Positions 26,231-34,300 of a DNA stretch of 64,000 bases are shown piece by piece. The stretch spans positions 4,030,001 to 4,094,000 of the forward strand of contig OY969553.1 in the NCBI GenBank assembly GCA_963700925.1. The letters are read 5' to 3'. Source of the DNA: CAWJMD01 sp963700925 (GTDB lineage: Bacteria; Actinomycetota; Actinomycetes; Actinomycetales; CAWJMD01). Under the pieces are notes generated by a model. It had not been told where the DNA came from. It searched no databases and saw nothing but the letters and a program-made list of their open reading frames with translations. Made by a program: the position numbers and the translations under genes. Within the stretch, counting starts at the first letter, position 1. The number at the start of each line of letters is the position of its first letter.

Positions 26231-26917
26231 TCACGGGTTGGTGAGGGCGGACGGGCGGTCCCCGGTCATCCGCGTACCCACACTTGCCGTTTCGTCATGC
26301 GTACCAATGCCTTTCCCTAGCGCCACGCCGTAGGCAGCGAGCCCGAGGAAGATCCATGCGGGCGGGTGCGGCAGGGGAACGGTGCCGCTTGCTCCGATCA
26401 CGCCAGCCGCGACAGCGACCGGGACGGCAGCGAGGCTGGCCCACGGTGCCCAAGCCGGCACCGCGTGCCGCCTGAGCGTGGAGACGCCCAGCGCGACGAT
26501 GCCGAAGAGCAGCAGCGGCAACGTGGCGGACGCCAGCGTGCCGATCCACACGTGCTGCTCGTAGATGACGTCGAGCCGTGCGTTGGCCTCGGCGGGTGAG
26601 AGCCCGGTGTCCAGCAGAGCCTCGACCACGCTGTAGGGACCGGCCGCGAGCACCGTGCCCAGGGCGAGCGACGGGAGGGCCAACCGGCCGATGCGGCCGA
26701 GCCGCGGTGCGAGATGCGCGGCCACGGCGACCGCGCCCAGGGCGAAGCACAGGACGGCAACGACCTTGACGACGTGCACGGGGCTGTTGGCCGCGTAGAA
26801 CGTGACGGCCGGACTGTAGGGAGCCGTCACGACCTCGAGGGCGGTGGTGACGAAGATGCCGAGGGCGCCGGCGGTCATCAGCTGACCGGCGCGAGTGGAT
26901 GTGACTCGGGAGCTCAC
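26231..26917 (-). CDS. Hypothetical integral membrane protein
   Basis: A 228-residue protein with about six hydrophobic helices, including GALGIFVTTALEVVTAPY, VVKVVAVLCFALGAVAVAA, LASATLPLLLFGIVALGV and WASLAAVPVAVAAGVIGA. The last 25 residues are polar and probably cytoplasmic. No family is recognised. The GTG start at 26917 has AGGAGG upstream. It is convergent with DUF1918 and divergent from the sensor kinase gene, so it may belong to that signalling locus. Confidence 0.7.
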   Translation of the reverse strand: MSSRVTSTRAGQLMTAGALGIFVTTALEVVTAPYSPAVTFYAANSPVHVVKVVAVLCFALGAVAVAAHLAPRLGRIGRLALPSLALGTVLAAGPYSVVEALLDTGLSPAEANARLDVIYEQHVWIGTLASATLPLLLFGIVALGVSTLRRHAVPAWAPWASLAAVPVAVAAGVIGASGTVPLPHPPAWIFLGLAAYGVALGKGIGTHDETASVGTRMTGDRPSALTNP

Positions 26918-27076
26918 GGGGTGCCTCCTGGGCTGGTGGTGAACGGGACGTGTCGAGCCTCCGGCCCGACACGCGCGGGGTGAACCGTGCCGGCCTCAAC
27001 CTTCAGTGCGGTTGACCGCAGGAGCTCTTACGGACTTCCACCTCGACGCGGGCCCTGTGCGGCGGAGAATGAGCAC

Positions 27077-28513
27077 GTGATCAGCGTCAGCTCGTCCCGG
27101 GTCGCACTCGCGGCGGGTGCGGCTGCGGCGTTCGTCGTGATCGGATCGCCGGCTGTCTCGACTGACGCGGACGCCGTCACCTCCGGCGTCCTGCCGCTCG
27201 GCTTCTTCGCCGCCGGTGCTGTGGCACACGTCCTGCGGCCCGGGCACCTCGTTGGCCTTCGTCTGCTGCAGGTCGGCACGCTGCACCTCGTCGCCATCGC
27301 CGTCGCGGTGGTCGTCGCAGCGCTCGTCGAGAACGGCTGGGCGGCAAGTCTGCTCGGCATGTTCTCGGCCTCCGCATACGTCGTCGGCTTCGTCGCGCTG
27401 CTCGACCTGCTGGCCCGATACCCGACAGGCCACTACGCCTGGCCGTGGGTGCGACGCCTCGTGCGCGTCGTCACGGCGGGTGCACTGGCCCTCGTCGGAG
27501 TGTCAGCCCTGGCACAGCCGCACGCGCTGTCGGTTCTGGAGCTGCCCGGGCCCGAGAACCCGTTGCACGTACCTGCCCTGGCGCCACTCGGTATGGCGGT
27601 CGCAGCGGTCCTTCTCGCGCCGGTCCTCGGCGCCGGGCTCCTTCTCGCGCGCTTCCCACGCGCGTCGCAGGAGGACCGCACACAGATGCGTTGGCCGGCG
27701 GTCACCGCGCTCGTCATCGCGGTGCTGCTGCTGACGTCGGGCCTGGCGGAGGCTGCCCTGGGCCCCTCCGTTCAGACCGCGGTGTTCGTCACGGCGGGAG
27801 CAGCGCTGCCGGCGTCGTTCCTCGTCGGGCTCCTGCGGCACAGCGAGGAGGCCGAGCGGCTGAAGGCTGCCGAGGCGTCACGAAGCCGCTTGGCGGCGGT
27901 CGCCGACGCCGAGCGACGAAGGATCGAGCGCGATCTGCACGACGGTGCTCAGCAACAGCTCATCGCACTGCTCGCCAGGGTCGAGCTGGCCCGGTCGCAG
28001 CTGGGGGAGGCGGACGGCGAGGTCGCCCGAGAGCTGGGGGAGATCGGCAGCGACATCCGCGACGTCCACCACGACCTCCGCGAGCTCGCCAGGGGTATCC
28101 ACCCGGCGATCCTCACGGACCGCGGACTCGCGGAGGCCGTTCGGTCGGCGGCTTCCCGCCTGCCGCTGAAGGCCGCCCTCGAGGTAGCGCCGGACGTGGA
28201 CAGCGCCCGGTACCGCCACGCGATCGAGGGCGCCGCCTACATGTTCGCTCTGGAAGGCATGACCAACGCGATGAAACACGCTGGTACGCGACGGGTTCGC
28301 ATCTCCCTCAGCGTGCGGGACGACGTTCTGCAGGTCGTCGTCACTGACGATGGCCGCGGCTTCGATGTGCCGAGCACCGGCGAGCTCGGGTCGGGTCTGA
28401 CCGGGCTGCGCGACCGGCTGGCCGCGGTCGGCGCCACGCTCGAGATCGACAGTCGACCCGGTGCTGGCACATCACTGCGGGGCGCCTTCCCGGTGGGCAC
28501 GCATGACGGCTGA
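27077..28513 (+). CDS. NarL-type sensor histidine kinase
   Basis: A 478-residue kinase. The first 270 residues hold about seven membrane helices with no obvious extracellular sensor domain. A HisKA_3 dimerisation helix follows with the phosphorylation site in RRIERDLHDGAQQQL. The HATPase region has the N box EGMTNAMKHAG and the G boxes DDGRGFD and GSGLTGLRDRL. The GTG at 27077 has GGAG upstream. The response regulator gene overlaps its end by 11 bases. The signal is unknown. Confidence 0.92.
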   Translation: MISVSSSRVALAAGAAAAFVVIGSPAVSTDADAVTSGVLPLGFFAAGAVAHVLRPGHLVGLRLLQVGTLHLVAIAVAVVVAALVENGWAASLLGMFSASAYVVGFVALLDLLARYPTGHYAWPWVRRLVRVVTAGALALVGVSALAQPHALSVLELPGPENPLHVPALAPLGMAVAAVLLAPVLGAGLLLARFPRASQEDRTQMRWPAVTALVIAVLLLTSGLAEAALGPSVQTAVFVTAGAALPASFLVGLLRHSEEAERLKAAEASRSRLAAVADAERRRIERDLHDGAQQQLIALLARVELARSQLGEADGEVARELGEIGSDIRDVHHDLRELARGIHPAILTDRGLAEAVRSAASRLPLKAALEVAPDVDSARYRHAIEGAAYMFALEGMTNAMKHAGTRRVRISLSVRDDVLQVVVTDDGRGFDVPSTGELGSGLTGLRDRLAAVGATLEIDSRPGAGTSLRGAFPVGTHDG

Positions 28514-29192
28514 CGAGTCTCTGCGAGTCGTCCTCGCCGAGGACAGCTACCTCGTTCGGGAGGGCACGAGGCGCCTGCTCATCTCGAGCCGTCAAGTCGA
28601 CGTCGTGGCCGCCGTGTCATCGGCGGAGGAGCTGCTGGAGGCCGTCCGGCTCTTGAATCCCGATGCCGTGATGACCGATATCCGGATGCCACCCGGGTTC
28701 GGCACGGAGGGGATCACCGCGGCCAAGAGCATTCGTCGCAGCCATCCCGGCGTCGGGGTGGTGGTGCTGTCGCAGCACGCCGACGAGGGGTACGTGCTCG
28801 ACCTCCTGAGTGACGGCGCGCAGGGCCTCGGCTACCTGCTGAAGGAGCGGGTCGGCGACCGAGACCAGCTGGTCAACGCCCTGCGCGAGACCGCGCAGGG
28901 AGGTTCGGTGATCGACCCGGTGCTGGTCGACGCCCTCGTCGGTCGCCGGCGCCTCGACGAGGCTTCACGCATCGCCCGCCTGACTCAACGTGAGCTCGAC
29001 GTACTCAGCGAGATGGCGCAGGGGCGCTCGAACCCGGCTATCGCAGCGGCGCTCTCGCTCTCGCAGTCGTCCATCGAGAAACACGTCAACGTCATCTTCA
29101 CGAAGCTCGGGCTGAGTGAGGAGCCGCACATCCACCGCCGAGTCACAGCTGTCGTGACGTACCTGAGGGAGTCGGGCTGGTCGGACGGCTGA
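28503..29192 (+). CDS. LuxR/NarL-type response regulator
   Basis: A 229-residue regulator with an N-terminal receiver domain (acidic pocket in VVLAEDSYLVREG, phosphoacceptor Asp in PDAVMTDIRMPPG, conserved Lys in YLLKERVGD) and a C-terminal LuxR helix-turn-helix (LTQRELDVLSEMAQGRSNPA, then SQSSIEKHVNVIFTKLGL). It overlaps the kinase gene, so the pair is translated together. Targets are unknown; the adjacent membrane protein is a candidate. Confidence 0.93.
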   Translation: MTADESLRVVLAEDSYLVREGTRRLLISSRQVDVVAAVSSAEELLEAVRLLNPDAVMTDIRMPPGFGTEGITAAKSIRRSHPGVGVVVLSQHADEGYVLDLLSDGAQGLGYLLKERVGDRDQLVNALRETAQGGSVIDPVLVDALVGRRRLDEASRIARLTQRELDVLSEMAQGRSNPAIAAALSLSQSSIEKHVNVIFTKLGLSEEPHIHRRVTAVVTYLRESGWSDG

Positions 29193-29200
29193 TCGGTAGG

Positions 29201-29677
29201 GTGAGGCAGGTGGACGAGACGATCGCTCGCGAGGCGGTCAGGGTCGTGCTCGTCGACACCGACGAGCGGGTCCTTCTGATCGAGGGCCACGACCCGGCCC
29301 GGCCCGATCGCGGCACCTACTGGTTCACTCCGGGCGGCGGCATTGACCCAGGAGAGACCCCCCAGGAGTGTGCAGCGCGAGAAGTGTTGGAGGAGATCGG
29401 GTTACGGCTGGAACACAGCCAGCTGGGTCCAGTGCGGCGCACGGAGCAGGTGGAGTTCGGCTTCGAGGGGCGGACGATCCAGCAGCGTCAGGTCTTCTTC
29501 CTCGTCCAGGTGGAGCCCCTGGAGGTCGACACGACCCGCTGGACCGAGCTCGAGCGCCGAGCACAGAAGGGCACCCGCTGGTGGACCCTCGAAGAGCTGG
29601 CCGCGACGCGGGAGACGGTCTATCCCGACGACGTCGTGGCGTTGGTGGAGAACGCGATCCGCTCCGGGTGGGCGTAG
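29201..29677 (+). CDS. Nudix hydrolase
   Basis: A 158-residue protein with a complete Nudix box, GGGIDPGETPQECAAREVLE followed by EIGL, matching GX5EX7REUXEEXGU. The substrate is a nucleoside diphosphate linked to some group, not determinable here. The first GTG (29201) is used; a second GTG at 29210 is possible. It follows the response regulator by eight bases and may be co-transcribed. Its 3' end overlaps fdhD, on the other strand, by 58 bases. Confidence 0.9.
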   Translation: MRQVDETIAREAVRVVLVDTDERVLLIEGHDPARPDRGTYWFTPGGGIDPGETPQECAAREVLEEIGLRLEHSQLGPVRRTEQVEFGFEGRTIQQRQVFFLVQVEPLEVDTTRWTELERRAQKGTRWWTLEELAATRETVYPDDVVALVENAIRSGWA

Positions 29678-30492
29678 CCGTTCATCGTCCGGCCCCGAAC
29701 GAACGCGACCAATGTCATGCCCGCGTCGACCGCGAGCTCGACGGCCAGCGACGACGGCGCCGACACGGCCGCCAGCACGGGAACCCCTGCCGTCCAAGCC
29801 TTCTGGGCCAGCTCGAACGACGCCCGTCCGCTCACCACGAGCACCGTTCCCACCAAGGGCCAGCCACGCTCACGAGCCGCCCAGCCCAGCACCTTGTCGA
29901 CCGCGTTGTGCCGGCCGACGTCCTCGCGCACCGCGAGGAGGTCGGCCTCTTGCCCACCCTCGGAGACGGCGAACAGCCCGGCCGCGTGCAGGCCGCCGGT
30001 GCGCTCGAAGACGCGCTGCGCCGCCCGCAGGCGCTCGGGGAGCTCTGCCAGCAGGGCGGCGTCGACCCGCACGGTGTCGGACCTGAGGTCGGCGCCGCCA
30101 CGAGCCCGCACGGCGTCGATGCTCGCCGAACCGCACACCCCGCAGGCGGAGGTCATCCCGAACGTGCGGCGCCCCTCCAGGTCGAGCGGTGGAGTGCCGG
30201 CCGTCAGGGCGATCTCCATCACGTTGTACGTCGGTCGTCCGTCGTCGCCGACGTCGGTGCAGTGCACCGCAGTGCTCACCGCGTCGGGTCCGGGCAGCAG
30301 TCCCTCCGTCAGCAGGAAGCCCATCGCCAGGTCCAGGTCGTCGCCCGGAGTGCGCATGGTGACGACGACGGGTGTGCCGTCTACGCGGATCTCGAACGGC
30401 TCCTCCACGGCCAACGCGTCCGGACGGCGGACGGCCCGCCCGGAGTCCAGGTCCCAACGGGTGGTCGGCGCTCGCGTGCTGGCGGTGCCCAT
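29620..30492 (-). CDS. fdhD: Formate dehydrogenase accessory sulfurtransferase FdhD
   Basis: A 290-residue protein that transfers sulfur from a cysteine desulfurase to the molybdenum cofactor of formate dehydrogenase. The catalytic pair is C117 and C120 in GMTSACGVCG. Other family blocks are EPFEIRVDG, TPGDDLDLAMGFL, REDVGRHNAVDKVLG and VSGRASFELAQKA. The C-terminus continues about eleven residues beyond the usual end and overlaps the convergent Nudix gene. No formate dehydrogenase gene is in this window. Confidence 0.94.
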   Translation of the reverse strand: MGTASTRAPTTRWDLDSGRAVRRPDALAVEEPFEIRVDGTPVVVTMRTPGDDLDLAMGFLLTEGLLPGPDAVSTAVHCTDVGDDGRPTYNVMEIALTAGTPPLDLEGRRTFGMTSACGVCGSASIDAVRARGGADLRSDTVRVDAALLAELPERLRAAQRVFERTGGLHAAGLFAVSEGGQEADLLAVREDVGRHNAVDKVLGWAARERGWPLVGTVLVVSGRASFELAQKAWTAGVPVLAAVSAPSSLAVELAVDAGMTLVAFVRGRTMNGYAHPERIAFSTNATTSSG

Positions 30493-30625
30493 CGCCCGAT
30501 CGTACGTAGCAACGAGGGATGCGTAGCCCACCGGCTGCCGGTGGTCTACCGTCGTGCCCACGTCCGGGTCGCCGGGCGACGGCGTGCCGCATCCGGGTGG
30601 TCGCCACGTTCGAAGGAGAGCAGCA

Positions 30626-31057
30626 GTGGGGACGACCGCGGACGCCGCGGAGGAGTCGGGCCTGGCGGCCCGGCTGGGATTCCAGCCGGAACAGGTGGTG
30701 CAGGAGTTCGGGTACGACGACGACGTCGACCACGACCTGCGCGACGCCGTCGAGGTGGTGACCGGCAACGAGCTGGCCGACGAGGACGCGGACGAGGTCG
30801 TCGACGCGGTCCTGCTGTGGTGGCGCGAGGACGACGGTGACCTCGTCGACGCTCTCCTGAACGTGCTGGGCTCCCTGGTCGAGGGCGGCCCTATCTGGCT
30901 GCTCACGCCCAAGAGCGGACGTGACGGGCACGTCGAGGCGTCCGACATCGAGGAGGCCGCGCCCACCGCCGGGTTGCACACCACCCGCACGTTCAGCGTC
31001 GGCTCCGACTGGTCGGCCACACGTCTGGTGGCGCCTAAGTCGGGCCGCAAGGGCTGA
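30626..31057 (+). CDS. DUF3052 family protein
   Basis: A 143-residue actinobacterial protein of unknown function. Recognisable features are the start AARLGFQPEQVVQEFGYDDD, an acidic middle, VDAVLLWWREDDGDLVDAL, and the C-terminal TTRTFSVGSDWSATRLV. GTG 30626 has AAGGAG upstream. In Streptomyces this gene sits between aceE and a peroxiredoxin gene; the peroxiredoxin is again next, five bases away, which suggests a conserved unit. Confidence 0.9.
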   Translation: MGTTADAAEESGLAARLGFQPEQVVQEFGYDDDVDHDLRDAVEVVTGNELADEDADEVVDAVLLWWREDDGDLVDALLNVLGSLVEGGPIWLLTPKSGRDGHVEASDIEEAAPTAGLHTTRTFSVGSDWSATRLVAPKSGRKG

Positions 31058-31062
31058 GGGCC

Positions 31063-31557
31063 GTGACTGCGACCGGCTCGGCGCCGCCGCGAGCGCTGCC
31101 CGAGGTGGGCCATCCGGCCCCCGACTTCACGCTGACCGACCAGTTCGGCGAGGACCTCGCGCTCTCCGACCTGCGCGGCCACGGCGCGGCGCTGCTGGTC
31201 TTCTACCCGTCCGCGTTCTCCGGCATCTGCACGCAGGAGCTGTGCGCCCTGCGCGACGACCTGTCGGTGTTCGCCGACGCCGGCGCGAAGGTGGTGGCCG
31301 TGTCGTGCGACCCGATGTACACGCTGCGCGCCTGGGGAGAGCAGGAGGGCTACGACTTCCCGCTGCTGTCGGACTTCTGGCCGCATGGTGAGGTCGCCCA
31401 GCGATACGGGGTCTTCAACGAGGCCAAGGGCAAGGCTCTGCGCGGGACGTTCCTCGTCGACACGGCCGGCATCCTGCGCTGGTCGGTGGTCAACGGGCCG
31501 GGCGATGCCCGCGACCTCGCGGCGTACCGGGAGGCCGTCGCCGCGCTGCCTTCCTAG
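31063..31557 (+). CDS. Peroxiredoxin (AhpE/Bcp-like)
   Basis: A 164-residue thiol peroxidase that reduces hydroperoxides. The peroxidatic cysteine is C56 in FYPSAFSGIC; a second cysteine, C61, follows in TQELC. The AFSG-CT-EL pattern points to the AhpE group described in mycobacteria. It is translated just after DUF3052, five bases downstream of its stop, from GTG 31063. A strong inverted repeat 100 bases after the stop probably ends transcription. Confidence 0.92.
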   Translation: MTATGSAPPRALPEVGHPAPDFTLTDQFGEDLALSDLRGHGAALLVFYPSAFSGICTQELCALRDDLSVFADAGAKVVAVSCDPMYTLRAWGEQEGYDFPLLSDFWPHGEVAQRYGVFNEAKGKALRGTFLVDTAGILRWSVVNGPGDARDLAAYREAVAALPS

Positions 31558-31599
31558 CCCTCAAGTGCCGCCGTCTTAGTGAAGCCGAGCCGTCGTCCA

Positions 31600-31613
31600 C
31601 ACCCAATTGGGTG
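31600..31613. promoter_or_regulatory. 14-base perfect palindrome
   Basis: CACCCAATTGGGTG is fully self-complementary. It lies in the non-coding gap after the peroxiredoxin gene, about 110 bases before tRNA-Val. It may be an operator for a dimeric regulator, but no target promoter is evident. Confidence 0.3.
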
Positions 31614-31656
31614 CACTTCCTTCACTCGCAGTGATCGTTGCGGTTTCATGGACACT

Positions 31657-31698
31657 GACTGCGGCCGTCGTCGACCCGAGACCTCGGCGGCCGCAGTC
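31657..31698. terminator. Inverted repeat after the peroxiredoxin gene
   Basis: Eleven-base arms GACTGCGGCCG (31657-31667) and CGGCCGCAGTC (31688-31698) pair perfectly around a 20-base loop. It sits between the peroxiredoxin stop and tRNA-Val with no T-run. It is the best candidate for ending the DUF3052-peroxiredoxin transcript. Confidence 0.5.
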
Positions 31699-31723
31699 CT
31701 CCAAACGGCTACCCTTCGGGCCG

Positions 31724-31796
31724 GGGCCTGTAGCTCAGCTGGTAGAGCACCGCGTTTACACCGCGGGGGTCGTCGGTTCGAGACCGGCCGGGCCCA
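31724..31796 (+). tRNA. tRNA-Val (UAC)
   Basis: The 73 bases form a standard cloverleaf. The acceptor GGGCCTG pairs with CGGGCCC (one G-T pair), the D stem is GCTC/GAGC, the anticodon stem is CCGCG/CGCGG with loop TTTACAC (anticodon TAC), and the T stem is GTCGG/CCGGC with TTCGAGA. Discriminator A is at 31796. CCA is not encoded. Confidence 0.96.
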
Positions 31797-31830
31797 CACG
31801 ATCCTTCGCCGGCCTCGATAGGGTCGCCGA

Positions 31831-33093
31831 GTGGCAGACGAGCACGGGCGGACGGACGGTGGGGGCGCACCGGCACCCACCGTCAATGACGTACTGACCC
31901 TGCTCGAGGCCGCCTACCCCGAACGCACCGCTCTCGGCTGGGACGCGGTCGGCCTGGTCTGCGGCCGCCGCGACGCACCGGTCCGGAAGGTGCTGCTCGC
32001 GGTCGACCCGGTGACATCCGTCGTCGACGAGGCCGTCACGCTCGGCGCCGACCTACTGGTCGTGCATCACCCGCTGCTCTTGCGCGGCGTGCACAGCGTG
32101 GCTGCCGACACCCCGAAGGGCGCCCTGCTCCACCGTCTGATCGAGGCCGGATGTGCGCTGTACGTCGCGCACACCAACGCCGATGCAGCGCACGACGGTG
32201 TCAACGAGGCCCTGGCGGCCGCGCTGGGACTGGCGGACCTCCGCCCGCTCGACCCCGCTCCCGGTCGTCACGGGGCCACCCTCGTGACCTTCGTTCCGGC
32301 GGACGCGGTCGATGCCGTCATCGACGCGGCCACGGCGGCCGGTGCGGGGCAGCACGGCGAGTACACCCGCTGCGCGTTCACCTCGCCGGGCAGCGGCACG
32401 TTCACCGGATCGGACGCGGCACGGCCCGCGGTAGGCGAACCGGGGCGGCGCGAGCAGGTCGCGGAGGTGCGGGTCGAGATGGCGGTGCCGGCAGGCCGCG
32501 CCGGCCCGGTGCTCGACGCGGTCCGGGCCGCGCACCCCTACGAGGAGCCGGTCGCGCACCTGCTCACGACGCTGGCTCCTCCGTCCGACACCGGCATCGG
32601 GCGCGTCGGACGGCTCGAACGTCCGCTCAACCTCGCGGCGTTCGCGCACCTGGTCGCCGAGGTGCTGCCGGCGACGGCCCAAGGGGTGCGCGTGGCCGGC
32701 GACCTCGACGCCGAGGTGGCCACGGTCGCACTGTGCGGGGGCAGCGGTGACAGCCTCTTCGACGCGGTGCGCGCGAGCGGTGCCGACGTGTATCTCACGG
32801 CTGACCTGAGGCACCACCCCGCGTCGGAGGCACGCGAGGAGTCCCTGGTCTCAGGTGGTGGACGGCCGTTCCTGGTCGACGTCGCGCACTGGGCCAGCGA
32901 GTGGCCGTGGCTGGAGTCGTGTGCGGGCCTCGTCCGCCGGCTCGACGGGGTTACGGTGACCGTCAGCGAGCGGTCCACCGACCCATGGACTGCCAGTGTT
33001 CCCAGCAAGCCCAGTGTTCCCAGCAAGCCCAGCAAGCCCAGCGTTCCCAGCAAGCCCCCCAGCGTTCCCAGCACCGGAGGCCCTAGCACGTGA
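31831..33093 (+). CDS. Nif3-like dinuclear metal centre protein
   Basis: A 420-residue member of the Nif3/YbgI (GTP cyclohydrolase I type 2) family of hexameric proteins with a two-metal site. The metal-binding motif LLVVHHPLLLRGV and AHTNADAAHDGVN are present. A middle insertion of the PII-like kind (EVRVEMAVPAGRAGPVLDAV, then AAHPYEEPVAHLL) is typical of the longer members. The last 35 residues are a low-complexity tail of Ser-Val-Pro-Ser-Lys-Pro repeats not found in the core family. The stop overlaps the GTG of the zinc-ribbon gene, so they are coupled. Confidence 0.9.
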   Translation: MADEHGRTDGGGAPAPTVNDVLTLLEAAYPERTALGWDAVGLVCGRRDAPVRKVLLAVDPVTSVVDEAVTLGADLLVVHHPLLLRGVHSVAADTPKGALLHRLIEAGCALYVAHTNADAAHDGVNEALAAALGLADLRPLDPAPGRHGATLVTFVPADAVDAVIDAATAAGAGQHGEYTRCAFTSPGSGTFTGSDAARPAVGEPGRREQVAEVRVEMAVPAGRAGPVLDAVRAAHPYEEPVAHLLTTLAPPSDTGIGRVGRLERPLNLAAFAHLVAEVLPATAQGVRVAGDLDAEVATVALCGGSGDSLFDAVRASGADVYLTADLRHHPASEAREESLVSGGGRPFLVDVAHWASEWPWLESCAGLVRRLDGVTVTVSERSTDPWTASVPSKPSVPSKPSKPSVPSKPPSVPSTGGPST

Positions 33094-33833
33094 CCACCGC
33101 GAACCCGCTCGACCAGGTCCGGCTGCTCGACGTCCAGGCGCTCGACACACGACTTCGCCAGCTCGCGCACCGGCGCTCGTCGCTGCCCGAGCACGCGCGG
33201 CTCGCCGCCCTGGAGGCCGACATCGCGTTGGTGCGCGACCGGCTCGTCGTCGCCCGCACGAAGGTGAGCGACATCCAACGCGAGCTGCGCAAGTCGGAGA
33301 CGGACGTGGAGCAGGTGCGCACCCGAGCAGAACGCGACCAGGCCCGGCTCGACTCCGGCCAGGGCTCGGCGAAGGACCTGCAGGCCATCCAGCACGAGCT
33401 GGCCTCCCTGGCCCGGCGGCAGTCGGAGCTCGAGGACGTCGAGCTCGAGGTGATGGAGCGGCTCGAGACCGCGGAGGGCGAGGCCGACGCCCTCGCTGTG
33501 CAGCTTGAGCGTGCGGAGGCCGAGGTCGCCGCCGTCACGGCGTCCCGAGACACCGTGCTCGCCGAGGTGTCCGACGAGGTCACCAAGGTCACCGCCGAGC
33601 GCGACGGCATCGCGGGCGGGCTCGACTCAGGGCTGGTCGCCCTCTACGACAAGATCCGTGCCGGCTCGGACGGCGTCGCTGCTGCGGCCCTCAAGGCCAA
33701 ACGCTGCGAGGGGTGCCGGATGGAGCTCACCGCGAGCGACCTGAACCGCATCCGCGTCGCGCCCGCCGACGAGCTGCTGCGCTGCGACGAGTGCCGCTGC
33801 ATCCTCGTCCGCACGACGGAGTCGGGGTTGTGA
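33090..33833 (+). CDS. Coiled-coil protein with C-terminal C4 zinc ribbon
   Basis: A 247-residue protein with a long coiled coil (about residues 20-170, heptads rich in Leu, Glu and Arg) and a terminal C4 zinc ribbon (CEGCRMEL ... CDECRCIL). This is the CT398/DUF164 type. Such proteins commonly sit beside the Nif3-like gene and may act in RNA or secretion-related assemblies, but the role is unproven. It overlaps both neighbours by four bases (GTGA on each side), indicating tight translational coupling. Confidence 0.9.
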   Translation: MTTANPLDQVRLLDVQALDTRLRQLAHRRSSLPEHARLAALEADIALVRDRLVVARTKVSDIQRELRKSETDVEQVRTRAERDQARLDSGQGSAKDLQAIQHELASLARRQSELEDVELEVMERLETAEGEADALAVQLERAEAEVAAVTASRDTVLAEVSDEVTKVTAERDGIAGGLDSGLVALYDKIRAGSDGVAAAALKAKRCEGCRMELTASDLNRIRVAPADELLRCDECRCILVRTTESGL

Positions 33834-34300
33834 GCGCCCAGCCCACCGCAGCCGCGCAGGGGTACGCCGGCGACGTGACACCCGAGCAGGCGTGGGCGAT
33901 GGTCTCGGGCGACGAACAGGCGGTGCTCGTCGACGTGCGCACCACGGCCGAGTGGGCGTATGTCGGTGTCCCCGACCCGTCCTCGACCGGGCGCCCGCTG
34001 GTGACGGTGCAGTGGAAGCGCTTCCCGGACGGCACGGTCAACCCTCAGTTCGTCGACGAGCTGCGCGTCGCGCTGGCGGCCATCAAGGGCGACGCCGAAA
34101 GTGGCGAGGACCGCGATCACCCGCTCGTCTTCGTGTGCCGGTCGGGCGTGCGGTCGATAGCCGCCGCCCGTGCTGCCACCGCGGCCGGCCTCGGGCCGTC
34201 CTTCAACGTGCTCGACGGCTTCGAGGGCCAGCTGGACGGCGACGGCCACCGCGGCCGCGGTGGTTGGCGCGCTGCTGGGCTGCCGTGGAGGCAGGCATGA
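33830..34300 (+). CDS. Rhodanese-like sulfurtransferase
   Basis: A 156-residue single rhodanese domain with the active-site loop FVCRSGVRS, whose cysteine carries persulfide. An insert SSTGRPLVTVQWKRFPDG before the catalytic half is characteristic of the actinobacterial proteins encoded next to metZ (Rv0390 in mycobacteria). It overlaps the zinc-ribbon gene and metZ by four bases each. It probably supplies or handles sulfide for the sulfhydrylase encoded next. Confidence 0.9.
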   Translation: MSAQPTAAAQGYAGDVTPEQAWAMVSGDEQAVLVDVRTTAEWAYVGVPDPSSTGRPLVTVQWKRFPDGTVNPQFVDELRVALAAIKGDAESGEDRDHPLVFVCRSGVRSIAAARAATAAGLGPSFNVLDGFEGQLDGDGHRGRGGWRAAGLPWRQA